NCBI RefSeq assembly: GCF_048128805.1
Contig: NC_136003.1
Span: 22,025,340 to 22,089,339, forward strand
Direction: 5' to 3'
DNA: 64,000 bases
Origin: Centroberyx gerrardi
Taxonomy: Eukaryota > Chordata > Actinopteri > Beryciformes > Berycidae
Shown here: piece by piece, positions 49,731 to 63,345 of the stretch
Numbering within the stretch: the first letter of the stretch is position 1
Layout: each line of letters opens with the position of its first letter
Translations under genes and position numbers: made by a program
Notes under the pieces: model-generated
Databases searched by the model: none
Told to the model about the DNA's origin: nothing
What the model saw: only the letters and a program-made list of their open reading frames with translations

Positions 49731-51113
49731 ATGTGGGTATGTGATACTGCAAGAGTGTCTGAGAGGGAGCTGGGAGTAGCTCTGGTGAGGCAGGTGGACC
49801 AACCAGGCCGGCGTGTGTTGACTGGCTGGTATGTGAGTGTTTCGGGGGGCTGCTGAGGGGGCAACACTCAAGTCATGCCTGCATGACTCATGGCGCAGTA
49901 TCTGTCTGTCTGCCGGCCCGGCCAAGTGCACAGTCCTGTACGGCGTTCAAAAGAGCTGCAGAGCAGGATCTTACGCTCACTGGTCATGTTACCCACCGTC
50001 ACTCCTATGACAGACTTGCTTTCACCTGCCAGTTTGGAATAGACTTTTCTTTCCGTACATCTTTTTTTCCCTAGGCCTTGCAGCAAGGACAGTATGTGAT
50101 ATGTTGATGTTTGTCATGTGTAGCTTAATCTCTTCAAGATGCTGTATCCACACGCAGGACACAGTTACTTAACCCAGAATGCGCCCTCTTTGTAGATTTG
50201 ATGCTCTGCTGATGAGATGACACAGACTGCACTGGAAACACAAAGCAGCTATGCATTTCCCGGAAAAAATCTGCTGAAATCTGAAATCGGCTGGTGATGG
50301 AACGTGGGTGTTCTCTCGGTGATTGTTGGTCATTTTCTTCAGTCTCTGGAGAGAGATCTTTGAGTTCAGACAAAATGAACGTCACTGGGCTGAACAGTTC
50401 CATGTGTGCAGAACACATGCTCCTCTCAACCACCTAAGGCTGTTTTCAGCAACGAACACATCTATATCACATGAGTCAAAAATAGAAGAATTAGATTATT
50501 GGATAACCTGAAGTTCACCATTCATATCGGCCTAGATAGCATTTTGCTCTGTGATTAGTGTAATAGTAAGGCACAGTATCTGCTATATTTAGTCTAGATC
50601 TATAATATTTTAGGCATGTGTAATTTTCAAAGGATTCCAATGGGTAGCATAATATGTTGATTACATAATATTTTGACATTTATATTTATTACTTCATTGA
50701 TAATTGTAGTTGCATCCAGTTCCTTGAAGCATTTCAAGCGTTCAAACATTCACCAATGTTTGTAATGTCTTCAAGTGTTATAGCGCAAAATTATATACTC
50801 CCATCTCTCAAACTCTCATACATCAGTCATCACAGCCATTGACAGAAAATCTACTACAGATAAGATCGCATGCTGCTTGTGTGGATTTGTAAATGTGGGG
50901 CAAGGCAACAGTATCTGGTGAGGTAAAACATGTCAACTGACTTGTTCTGCTACTTTAGAGACAATAAGCACGCTCTTCCTGCTAAGTAGATCGGTTACAA
51001 CTGTTCCCGCAGTGGAAGTCAAACAGACGATGCTTTAAAGCACGTCAGGTATGGTTTTACAGAGGATTGATGGTGAGAGCGCCCACAGGTCCTGTTTGAT
51101 CTATAGGCCCCAT

Positions 51114-51152
51114 TGATACTCGCTCAGCTTGTACCATGCTGAGCGAGTATCA
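51114..51152. repeat. Perfect short hairpin, 15-bp arms
   Basis: Arms 51114-51128 and 51138-51152 are exact reverse complements (core GATACTCGCTCAGC) with a 9-base loop. Confidence 0.9.
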
Positions 51153-52782
51153 GTGCTGATTTGACTAAGTTGTCATGGGCAAGAACAGTGATCTTTTTTA
51201 TGTCAAACATTTAATGTGGTATTTGCGGATAAATGAAAATCATATTGTGTCTCCAGTGTCTGCAATGCATGTGTAACGAGGAATGTAAGCGGACACATTC
51301 TGCCAGGTCGCCAGAACAAAACAAAAAAAACACCATCATGTGGCGTTCTGGTTTTAATTATACAGTAAATGGTGTTTGTTGCCGGTCCAAATCATCTTCC
51401 CGCGGCTGCCTGTTTGTCTGTCTGAAAATACATCGCGTATTGCACGATCTGAGCGCGCTTCCTCTGTTTGTGTGACTCACAGTCGCGCTCCCACCAATTG
51501 TTCCTGTCCCAGTGACATCTTGGCGGCAGCGTGGTGCAGAGGCAGCCATGACAGCAAAATCAGTTGTGATGTAATGCTGTAATGCAGCAGCAGCAGGGCT
51601 ATTTCAGGTCTACCTCTGGTCTCCAAGGCCTCGGTCTGCCAGCTCGCCACTCTGCCCCTCTCTCAGTCAGTCAGCACCTCGTCTGTCAAGAGCCAAACGG
51701 CCGCGCGTGAACCGGCACTCACAGGAATTTACTAGAAACTTTGACGCACAGGCTCCTTGATACGACTCGGGTGGGTTGTAGGTGTGATCGGCTTGGATTG
51801 TTTTCGCAGTTCTTTGGTTTAAGCTGATCTTAGGCTGTAGCAGAGTATGAAAACATCTAATTTAAGGCTGGTAGTTACAGGGTGTTTCGCGGTCCCAGAG
51901 GTGGTATTCACTCTGAGATTGTGTCTGAGGCCGGTTAACCTCGGGGGCAAACCTAATTTTCAGGGCTGTGGGAATGCTGTGTGTTTTCCCAGAAGGCCGG
52001 CGCTTGGAGAAGCAGCAAGGGCTCCTTGAACTTTGATCTTCCTCTCTGAGTGTGCACGGCTCTCGGAGGGCGGGTCCACGGATAACCCAATAAAAATCTT
52101 TCTCTCCAAACGGTGCCGTGGGACAGAATGATGTCCAGGGGTTTTTGTTTGCGTGCAGAACCATGCCTGGGTAAAGTCTCACGACAGAGAGTTTGTTTTC
52201 TGAGCTCAAACAATGCCTCCGAATGTCATGTCCGCCGTCCGTATCATATCGTGCCTCGGAAAAATACGACTTGATGGATTGCCACCTTGAGAAAATCAAT
52301 GCAGTCACCTTGTCATAAACGTACTTACAAAAAGGGATTGTATCATCATCATCCTTTTTTTTTCTTTACTCTCTGTGATTTCCTAAAGGATTTGACAGAC
52401 CAGAACTAAATGTACTTATTCTTTTACATGTGACAATTTTCATGTAAACTACAAATTGTTATAAGACTCTTTATCCCATAGTGGAGGCTGTCGTTTAATG
52501 CATTCAGCACAGGCCTCTGCTGCTCTAACGAATGCACGGTGCAGTGTCTGTTTACTCTTTCTCAGATCATTGTCGGGACCAAGTGTAGCGACACCCAGAC
52601 TGATACAGTATCTCAGCACTGTTACAGTGGGGATGAGAGTGCAGTTTTAAATAGGATAGCCGTCCCCCACTCCGCCTCCCCCCGCTATCTTTGGCACAGT
52701 CAGCCGTCATACCCAGGGGCTGTGAATCCTCATTGTGTACCAGACTGCTAAACTCAAGTTGACTGTTCCCTGAATGGAACTG

Positions 52783-52805
52783 CACACACACACACACACA
52801 CACAC
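52783..52805. repeat. (CA)n microsatellite
   Basis: About 11 CA units. Confidence 0.9.
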
Positions 52806-53908
52806 GCAGTTATATCTGGACAGCCTCAACAGTCCCACCAACATCACATACCACGGGCCAAACTCACTCTAACAGCTTTTCCCAGAAATGAGGGTGTGCT
52901 TTGGACTCCTCTGTGGCTTGTCCTTTACTGGATTTTTCGGAAGAGGTGGATCTAAGAAGGCGCGCTAGTCAATGTGAGCACACTTTACATTCGCACTGAG
53001 ACCGAACCATTTGACCGGAGCGTTCAAGTACCAGCGTTGAAGGGTCACCATAGCGTGCCGTCGGTGCCTCTTGAAGTGATATTTTCAGATGAAGTTGTAC
53101 AAATAGATTTCGGTTAATCTGTTGGCTAGTGTTTAATGTTTGTCAGTCAGAAGGATTGAAGTGGCTTCGAGCCAGGTGCCTTTGGCATATTTGAACGAGT
53201 GCCTGATCCTGTAATTCTCTTCTTCAGAGTCAACCGTCCTGTCCTTCTCTGCTGCCTCTGCTTCTCTTCACACCCATGCCAACTTTCCCTTCCATTTGCC
53301 AGTTGTCAGAGCTTGTAATGGCCTGTGCCAGGGAAAATGATGTAAAGCCTCTCATTTATGCTGCCCGGTTGATCACGCCCAGCAATACTGAAGCCATCAC
53401 GCTGGAAGCATAATATCTGGTGAAGCACATTCGCACACAGTGACGCGAACACAAACACGTTGAACAGTAATGTAAAATCAAAAGCAATTAATTCCTTGAG
53501 GCTGTCAGGGTTTGTACTCCCACTCTGTGCAGACATATAACCTCTTATTCTGCTCTGAGTTAGACGTACCAACTCTTCACCACCATTATATTTCCCGATC
53601 ATGCATAGTTAATCCATAGCAAGATATTATTTATTTAGTTTGTCAAAGCATGTACAGAGAGAGGAAGTGTCCCTATGTTTGCGCACTGTGACCTGGGGGA
53701 AAAACACTGACTTCATTTCCATAGACGCAGAGTCTGTGTGTTTTCTTTAGTTAAATCAGGAGAGTGAAGAGGCCTCCCCCACATTGGGCCTGCGAACGTC
53801 CCGAGGGCCCTGCCCCAGCCTTCCTAGTTTTCCCGGCCTTCCTGTGCCTTTGTCGGGAGTTTTCCACAGATCTGTGAGCCCAGCTGGCTGAGCTTGGCTT
53901 CATTCTTC

Positions 53909-53968
53909 CTCTCTCTCCCCCTCTCTCTCTCTCTCTCTGTCTCTCGCGCTCTCTCTCTCTCTGTCTCC
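53909..53968. repeat. (CT)n microsatellite
   Basis: Interrupted CT run. It produces an Arg/Glu-rich false frame on the minus strand. Confidence 0.9.
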
Positions 53969-54339
53969 CTGACCCCCGGCCCGGAGCCCCGGCCTCGCCT
54001 CTGACTGCTCCCCCGGGTCACACTCACTTCCTCAGTGTAACCTTTATCGCAGCAGAACGTATGGATTATTACCCAGTAAATACAGGCGATGAACATGTCT
54101 TAAACAGTTCTGTTGAATGAAACATGGGAGCGGGCGGCTGTCAGCGGTGCAGGGAAATTAAAAACTCCACTTACTTTGATCAGTGAACACCGGCGACCCT
54201 GTTTTTTATACCAGAGTTCTCTCTCTCTGCTCTTTTTTTGTGCGCTGTGCAAATGACATCCTGAATGATCTGAAATACAAAGGTTAACACAATATGGCAT
54301 TTCTATTGTATCCTCTTCATGTTGATAGCAGTTTGGCAG

Positions 54340-54540
54340 TAAAACTGCAAAAAGGGTTAGGGTAGGTTAAAGATATTGGCTTTTGTTTCAAGGGAATTCC
54401 TGAAATAAGTGAAATTACATTGGACTATACTATTGAACTATTTCACCCCATTGTCTGAATTTTTCACTCGTTTTAAGAAATTAAGATTTTAAGACTGAAT
54501 ATGACATTAAATTACTTGTTAAGACATTCTTGCAGTATAT
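54340..54540. repeat. Dispersed MITE-like family B, copy 3 (partial)
   Basis: CTGCAAAAAGGG at the start, then TGAAATAAGTGAAATTACAT, TTTCACCCCATTGTCTGAAT, CACTCGTTTTAAGAAATTA and TTCTTGCAGTATAT at the end. Both CTGCAAAAA-type ends are visible, but the middle is shorter than in copies 1 and 2. Confidence 0.7.
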
Positions 54541-55504
54541 AGAGTATGAGACTATGCATCTTGTGCAGATGTTTTGGATTAAGTATTATTCAAGCCACTT
54601 TTACACATACAGAGTTACACCTGGATCTCATAATGTTCTTTATTTTCCCAAAGGTTGTGCTAAGAACTGTCTTTGAACACCAGTCAGGGCAAGGCACCGC
54701 CTTGAGGAGTGATTTTCAATTGTTTTTTCATCGGGACCCAAATCTGACCTCAAATTTAATTTGAGTCAGTAGTCCACTATCTAAGTTATTAAACACCCTG
54801 CCAGAATGTCTTTTGACCCACTTTAGTGTCCCAACCCAGCAGGAGAGGAACCCCGCTCTAGACCCAGAGATTTATCCTGTGGGTTGGAAATGTTAGATTA
54901 TATCAGCAGTGCTCGGTTTGAATAGTCGTGCCTTTTTTTGCGCACCCACCGGTTTGGGCAGAGGGTATGTTGTAGCTGATGTATGTGGGAATGTGTACAC
55001 AAGGAGTCTGAGAGGTGGTGGGAAGCAGAGCGCATACTCTAGGTGTGAGTAAGCGCTCGCCTGTCTGTCAAGCCAGAGACTGCAGCACTACACCTTCCAT
55101 AAGTCACCCGCAGCAAGAGCAAAGGCTCTTTGTGCCTTTAAGACTCATTTTAATGATGGCTCTCTGCCTCAACTGTTTCTCTTTCATCCGCATATTTCCT
55201 TGTGTAACACATGAAAGAGATTCAAATACGGGAGCTTCATTAAAATGACCTAGTTGTAGAACAAAAACTGTTTTCCTTCCCTCAAATCCACAGGGGAATC
55301 CAGAAAAGTAAATAGGTCTCTGAGGCTGAAGCCACTGCAAATTAAAATCCTTCTACCTGTGCTGCCTCAAGTTTGTACCGTCATCTCAGGCGGAGAATTT
55401 AGCTCGTCTATGACAGTGAATGTGAAGTGGTGCAGATGAAGGCTGGTGGTGTCGTTGAGAGCTCAGCTGATATTCAGCCTCCTTCGCTTGACTGTTAACT
55501 CAGA

Positions 55505-55590
55505 TTATGCACACATACACACACACACATATACAAATAGACACACATGCACATACTCACCCACCCACAAACGCGTGCACACACACATTT
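55505..55590. repeat. CA-rich low-complexity stretch
   Basis: ACACACACA runs broken by TAT, AAAT and CCCACC. Confidence 0.8.
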
Positions 55591-57936
55591 GCTCACAGCC
55601 TCCACTGGTGAAAATCAATGCAGTCACTCAACGGTCTGTACTCTGCTGTCATGTGTCTACAAGTCTTTCAAGGAGACATTTTCCCCATTCTCTGCAATTG
55701 CATGCAGAGGTTACAACCATCAGAGGCTTTTTAGTAATTTCAGCAAGTGTTGCCTTGGAGCTGCTTCTGTGGAGCAGAATAATGCGTGCCTCGCTAAAAC
55801 GTATGAAAGATGGAAAGGAAAGGATAGAAAACTTAATTAGACCTTACTATGAAGGTTGACTCAATCTGTACACATAGAGGCTCATTCCCTGCAGAACAGG
55901 ATGAATTATGAACTAGTTACATTTTTAAATATGTGAATTAGAGTTTGAACATTAAATGGGTTAATGTGGGCTATTCATGACTTGTGAATGTTGTTTAACA
56001 AAGCTTTCCGTAGCTGAAAGTGGTTTAACATGATTTTCTGTGCATGTGTGGATGTTGGATGGTGTTTTTATCACACATGAGTTTTTATCACACATCCTTG
56101 GTTGTGGGTGCGCCTCCTGTCTGGTTGATACAGATTGACCTCATTATCTTTTTCTCAAAGATTAGCAAGATTTAGCGGGTATTTTTAACACGGAGGGCCA
56201 ACAGCTGAAAGCTAACATGGTGGCTGCTGGGCCACAGGCAAAAGAAGGCAATTGGATATAAATTATTTAGAAATGTAAGAAACAGGCATTCTCTTCTTAA
56301 GTCTCATGGTGTGTGTTAATATGCCTTTTAATAAGGTATAATGATAAGTGATTTTCAAAAAGATTTTTGTGAATTTTTGCTTGCTGGCTCTGCGTTACGG
56401 ACAGATTGATTTGGACAACTTCCATTCTCTCCTCTGCCTGAATCCATGCTAATATGCCTAATTCCCTTCGTCCCAGCGCTACAGGCCACGCTTCGCCTCC
56501 TCTCTTCAATAGAAACGTCAGCTTTGATGTCACACTACATGTGAGATCTCACTCTCTGGCCACTCTTCGCTGCGCCAGAATGTGCGGCAGGCCTGAATCA
56601 AAGTAGGCCTGTGATTTTCCACGTAGTATCTTGACTTGCGATGCATGCATCCTCATGGCCGGGGATGGGATGTGTATGTTTACATGTGCGGTGTGGATGC
56701 GTCCGTGCACATGCGAGCGAGCGCGTGTTGTTTCTGTGCCCGTGTGGACCGGACACGGAGAATACTCCCGGACAGCAGTGTGTTTCCTGCCTTCGCTCGT
56801 ACGTCTCCAGCATCTCTGCTCGCCACTTCCTTCCTCCCAGCCCTCCTCTGTAAAACAAGCAGTAATCTGACCTCTCCATGCCGGTGGTCTCCCAGAGAGG
56901 ATGTGGGATGACAGAGCTGATGGCTTTCCTTTGTGAAGTATTTTTAATCCTGTTGATTGATTAGATCACAAGGATAAACTTAAACAGTCCAGAGAGTAAT
57001 GCGATGCCGGCAGCCTGTGGCGCGATCGCTTCTCTGTTTTTAGGACTTGGGTATAGCTGTCATACATGAAGCATCTCCAATACAACGTCTCCGTCTCTCC
57101 GCTACACCATCATGGGGTTAACTGGTCTTGTGCCTCGCCGAGAGTAATTATCTCAATAGAGAATTTGCTTAGTCCACCATTTCAATTGATGAAGGAATGA
57201 AACCCTCAGCCTGCTCTTGCTTTTTTGACGATGATCGGTAGCTGCACAATGACCCTCGTTCAGCCCAGTGCACATCAGCCCGACGCAGGGCGGACAATGC
57301 AGCCTTTTGTAGGCTTGATTCAGGCTGATATCATGCTGGAAACTATTTAGATGGGGATCACATGTTGTTAGGGCACGCTGTTGCTGAGAGTCTCCTCTTA
57401 CTCACTTAACAGGAGAATGTCTGACTTCCCACAGACAATAAGGTGCTTGTTTGTAGTTTCGGGACGCATCTGGGAATACTGGGACTGGGCGGAAAGATGG
57501 CTTGCTTCCCTTTGTTGTCTAAAGCAGCTTCTCTTGTTAAGCCATAAATCTAAGATACTGTGTCCAGCGAGGGGAGGTCAAGGGGTCAAACCCACACCAC
57601 AACCTTGTCAGAAAGTCAAATGCTAATGTTATTGATCTCCTGATAATGGCAAGTTGTGCAGATAGAGATCTTCCACATTTACATCGGCCATCATGTTAGG
57701 CTGGTGTGACAACACAGGTCCAATTTGGAAATTCATTATGGAAATAAAACTATTTCCGTGCTTGATTGGGCAAGGCTTTCAAATTTATCTGACATCTACA
57801 GATAATGTCTTCTACTGTAAAATTGGAAATTATGAGACAAGCCTTTGGGTTTTTGAAAAACATTTTGAATCATATTACATTCATTTCACAATTTCGCTTA
57901 AGAATTCTGGTTGCTTCTCATCCCTGCTAGCCTGCA

Positions 57937-57972
57937 TTATTTATCCTGCATCCTAGTATGCAGGATAAATAA
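57937..57972. repeat. Perfect short hairpin, 15-bp arms
   Basis: TTATTTATCCTGCAT (57937-57951) and its exact reverse complement (57958-57972) flank a 6-base loop. Confidence 0.9.
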
Positions 57973-60734
57973 GTGGCTGCTAACATCACGTTCTATCATA
58001 TTTACTGCCATAGACATACCAATTCATTTCAAAGGTAGACGTGTAACTACAGACAGATTTTTCCTATAATTATTTGGTTCCATATGATCACCGTTGCCGT
58101 CGGTTTTTAACATCTACCAGAGTTGCTTGTTGCCCTCTGAGAGGAGGTCAGGTCCTTGTGAGTATCACACTCATGCTGAATTTCATTAACTCCACTCAGC
58201 ACTCAGCTCTTACTGGCCTTGAGCGTTTTGTCCATACTGTCTGCATCTCATGCACATGCTCTCCATGCCCCGGTGTGTAGGCGTTCAGTAGCTATCAGGG
58301 GCTGTTGGCCTTCCCACTCCATCCTAGGTGGTGAGCTTCTGCTGCTGGAGATACTGAGATAAGTTTCTGTGGGAAACAAATAGTTTTCAGGTCTGTGGTC
58401 TGACAGCTGGAGTCCCAGCCTAAAACTAACTGCTTATCAACTGCTTTATCCCAGAGGGGTGAAGGCTGTTTCACTGTGTGTCAAGCCCACAGGGTGTTAG
58501 CTGATCTAACTAAAGTGGCCACACAGTGTGCACACAAGTCGCTTGTTATTGTATTAAACCATATCTAGTTGTCTTAAAGTGTGAGGTGTATATGCAGCCC
58601 ACGCCGAGGGAGTTTTACAGTCGGCTGCTTCCTCGAGATTAGAGACACAAACACTGGCCTGGACTCAGACAAGATACAGATGTACTGAGTGAGCCTTGTT
58701 TTTCCATCAAAGTGAAGACAGGCCCCTGCACCGTCTATTTCTAGTGTTGAGGACTGAGCCCATTTACACTACTGAGAAAAGAGACACCGTAGCCAGCGGA
58801 CTCGGCCATATGGAGCTCCAGTGGAAAATACAGTAAATAATTCACCTGAGCACAAAGACTAAATAATTCAAGTGTTGAATTAGCCACGCATGTAATAATG
58901 CTGCACCAATATAGAAAAGAAGGAATAAACTTTCAGCTCAGTGGAGCACAAGTGGCTGGCTAACACCATTCTGTTCATACACATGTTGAGATTAAAGTAA
59001 TTATGTATTCTGATATCAGATTACTGTTAAGCCACCTCACCTCTCCTTCATATTGATTCCCTGAGGAGGATATTGCTGCACAGTGAGAGGCCGTCTCCTT
59101 TGCTGATAACCTGGCACAATTTCTAGGCCCTGCATTAGCTTGGAAATACGCAAGGCTTTGTGGAGAGAGATGGGAAGATGGCAAATACAGATATTGCTTC
59201 GGGTGTTGTTCATTTCTTGCAGGGAGATAAATGGACACATCCAGGCGTATAAAAACTAGTTTGATCTGTAAAGCCTTTGAGAGATGTAGTCACATTCGCT
59301 TTTGTTAGGATAAAGCCCACCGCCTTGAGATCTGGAGCAGGATGTTTTTCATATCGGTCTACAGTTTCATCCAGCAGTACATTTGCAATTGAGTTCTATA
59401 AATACACCACATGCACACAACCCTGTTGGAAAGCCATTTATACTTTCGTTGCGCTATTCATATCTCTGGCACTCGATCCTGTCATTTAGTAAACACTGTT
59501 ATGACAGTAGGAGAGCTTGGCAATGGACCCAATACAAATCTGTCACTCTCGCTCCAAACTGAAACCACTGAGACTAAAAGGTTAACTCTGCATTGTAAAA
59601 CCACACTGTGTGCTGACAGACTGAGCTGAAGGTCCCGTGAAAAAACATGGGAAAGGGCACGAGCTTCCCCACCCTCCTATGACTGGGCCTGTCAGCCATG
59701 CCCACCCTGCACCACCCACCTTGCCAGTCACAGCAGCCCCACCCGCCCACCAGCCCTGCCCCTCAGCCAGCCGTGACACTTGATCCCGAGGTCAGCTGCG
59801 GTGGATATTTCTGCTGTCTCTCTGTGTGTGTTTTTTAATGTCATAAGGGATAGTTTGGTGTGACAGCCTGTCACATGTCACTAGGGTCAATTCAGATTTA
59901 CTGCTGCTCGGTAGCGTTTCCCTCTCTGGCCTGCGGCTACATTTTGTCGAGTATTTCCTCTCCTGTAAGAGGGGCGCATTCTTTTCTCTTCTACTGAACC
60001 TGAGCTGAAATTTCATTCTTGTTGGAGAGCAATGTGTGTGGAAGCCATGTGTTGGAGTCACACTGTTCTGTTAGTCACCAGAGAGCCAGAGCAGACCAGA
60101 GAAGAAGAGACACATAGCAGAACAAGAGAGAAATAGACACACTGACTACACCCTTGGCTCTATCTCTGAGATAACTCTGCACCCAAATCAGCTTCCACAG
60201 TTGGTGTAGTCACCTATTTATGTCTACTCTGCAATATAATACGTTTATTTTTAGTGCTTTTATCTGTTTCTGTTCTCACCCAAACAAAATATCGGTAGCT
60301 TTGCAGGTTTTGTCAGCTTCTTAATTGGTCCTGGTTGGAAGCAGGATGTGCTATATAAAGATCAAAAGCACCATTCTGCAATTAATGCACAGATGGGCCT
60401 CAGATGGCTTGGAGTTACACAAAACACATGGCTACAGTGTTAGTAAGTGCAGCTGATTTATGTCTAGATCTTCTGTATGGGTCAGTTGCCAGATCGGTCG
60501 CTTCTTCAGATTGTTTTGCACATTCCTCCACGCTCACTTGAATGATCATGTGGTCTTGTTCTGGCTGATTATTATGAAATCCTGGTTTAGGGAACTGCCG
60601 ATTTCGTAATTATGACATTAAATCTGATCTACGTGCCATTTCATTTGAGAAAATTGAGAGGATTTTGTTTTCCTCTCATATCCAGAAGAGACTCTACCTC
60701 TACTTCACTCACTCACTCCATCCAGTTTCTATGA

Positions 60735-60767
60735 TAGAGAGAGAGAGAAAGAGGGAGAGAGAGAGAA
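60735..60767. repeat. (GA)n microsatellite
   Basis: GA run with AAAGAGG interruption. Confidence 0.9.
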
Positions 60768-63321
60768 TGCTAAGGGAGAGATCAGTGTTTAGAGAGAGTG
60801 AGCGTCTGAATAGCTTAGTTTCCCTCTATTGTTTCCAGTGTCAAGCTTTGTTTCCAGCATGGAGTGAGACATAAGTAACAATGGATAGAAGGAGCATTTA
60901 TGGTGAATGACTAACTGTTAGGGCATGTATGGTGAATGCTCAACATTAAATGCCATCAGGTTCGCAGTGCTTGAGAGAATAATCTATAAATCAGTCCGGA
61001 GCCCACTGACAGGAAATTGTAGCTATGTCAGTAAGTAATTAAATACTATGCTTGCTAATACATAGCAAAAAGTTTACAGGAAACTACTACAAGACTAATT
61101 TGAGCCAAAGCGGTGAAAAAGTTGACCCGGAGCGGACAATGAAAGAGCAGCAGTTTAAAAACATGCAGAGGGAAGAGAAAGAGGACGAAAGAGAGAAAGG
61201 AGGAACAAAGGCCCGGGGCCAGGAAGTGCTGCAGCTCTTAGGAATGAGGCATCCGGACTTCTCACTACCCAGATTAATGAGGTCATCCATCATGGCGCCT
61301 GCCCGTGCGCGCTAGTCGGCGATTCCTCCGCCCTACTGTCCACCCTGGCTGTGTGGAGCGAAGGGCCCCACTTGGCCAGCCACCTGAGACTGTGTCAGCC
61401 TCAGCCACACGGTCGCACGGTCGCACGGCGCTGTCAGCCGCCCTCGGTGCGGCTGCAGCCTCCCTGCCTCCTGTAGAGCAGCACACAGCAGCAGAGTACA
61501 CACAGTACCCGGAAACCAGCCAGCTTCTGTCCACGTCGGTTAGACATCATGTGGTTTCCTGCTCTGCCATTTCAGCTCGGTTCGGTTTCACCCGGAGATC
61601 TCGTGGAATGTGGGTATGGAATGCTGCGAGATTAGAAATGTAGGTTATGTCTCTGGATGGAGGACTTTTTGGAATGCACAAATATTTCACAAGACCATTT
61701 CAGAAATGTTTAATTCATAAGTTCTTTTTCAAAAACAACTGATGTGCCTACAGCTGACGGGACTATGAAGGCAATTTCACTTCACAGTCGCGTGCAGTTT
61801 GTGTAGATGAAATGTGTTTTACTTACAGGCGCTCTGTGTACATCATTGCGTTTCATGTACAGGTGTGACTATAGGGACTAGAAATTTTAAACAAGGCATC
61901 CAAAAGAAAAGATGAGGGATCCAGCAAAAAGAGGCCACATCCGGGCTTATATTTTATTTATGATGAATGTGAAACAGGAGGGCAATGCTGTGGTGTGAGT
62001 CCCTGTGCACATGTGAGGTGTAACAGCAGCAGGAACAAGCACAAAATAAAGCAGTAGCACAGCCGCCGCCCACATCAAGCCCTTTTCACTCAGGCACCTG
62101 AGTCTGTTCAAGGTGGCACTTTGAGCTCCAGTGATCGAGCCTCTCTGCTGTTTGCCTCCCAGCCTCGCCTGTGACAGCTGGGCTTCTATTGTCATAAGCC
62201 AGTGCCTTTCTCTGCATGACTGGAGACCATTCAGCAAGTCATTATGTGAAATGATGGACGGAAAACTTCATTGGGCGAGAGTTTGCATGCAGTATGAAAT
62301 ACAATAGATTGCAGCTCCCCAGAGAGAGAGAAGGAGAGAGAGAAACGCTGGTTAGCCTGTCAGCCTCAGACATGAATGCCTGCTGGACATCTCCGCACCT
62401 GGAGAGACCTCGGCTTGTCCTCGATGTTTTGTCTGCCTGTCCGTCTCCCCCCCCGGCTAAAGGAGAGAAGTGGCCTTGTGAGGCAACGCCAGCCCCAGAA
62501 TTAAAAACAATCCATGCAGGGCTGTCATGGGTCTTGTGATTGAGTAGGAAGTGTTCATTTCTCACATGGGCTAGCCCGACGACAGGATGACGACAGGAAG
62601 CCAATCTTGCAAAGTGTGGTGCAAAGGGATGGGAGTGGGTGTTTTCCCTCTCTTCAGATGTGAATGTAGAAGTCAAAACAAATCTCTTCAAGAAGCCAGA
62701 TTAAATCATGGTGGTCTGAAGAATGCGGGTCCCAAATCAGTAGTGGGAATGTAAGCATTGTGGGAAACTATTACATACAACAACATTTCATACCACAGCA
62801 TTTCAACCAGAAAATGTGTGATCGCCTTGACCTTCAGATAACACAGGGTGCATTAGTTAAGTATTTGGTCAGGTTCAATCATTTCCAGTCTTGTCACACT
62901 ATGCCATTTTAAGACTGATTTTCTTTTACTGTGGAGCTTGACCATGAACAGATAACATGCGCTGTCAAGGGAGGGCTAATCCTCTGGCCTGGGTAATTGC
63001 CAAATACAGAATTCAATCAACTCTCCTTTCCCCAAGGATATCTGCGCTGCTGAAGGACTTTCTGCCTATGCAGGCCTGTCTATCTCAAACAGGGACCGGC
63101 CTTGAGTCCTATCTTCTCTGTGCGGTGCTTTCTAATTACCGCAGCGAAGGAGCGATGACTGACATCTTGAATACTCCCTCCTGGTGAAATAGGCAGGTCG
63201 CTGTCTTAGCCATGCTTGTGTTCGCGGCACAGACCATGCAGGCCTTTCCAACAACCCCCCTCCTGAGACACGAGTCCCCGGCCCATGCCAGTTCAGCTGC
63301 CATGTTGACTTTGGAGGAAGA

Positions 63322-63345
63322 CGAGAGAGAGAGAGAGAGAGAGAC
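63322..63345. repeat. (GA)n microsatellite
   Basis: About 12 GA units. Confidence 0.9.

Noticed and set aside
53824-54096. Arg/Glu-rich minus-strand frame
   Set aside because: It comes from the CT microsatellite.
61052-61643. Two plus-strand frames with charged and Ala-rich composition
   Set aside because: Composition follows purine-rich then GC-rich DNA; no family match or intron pattern. Considered as an rhbdf1 exon, but no rhomboid-family N-terminal motif is visible.
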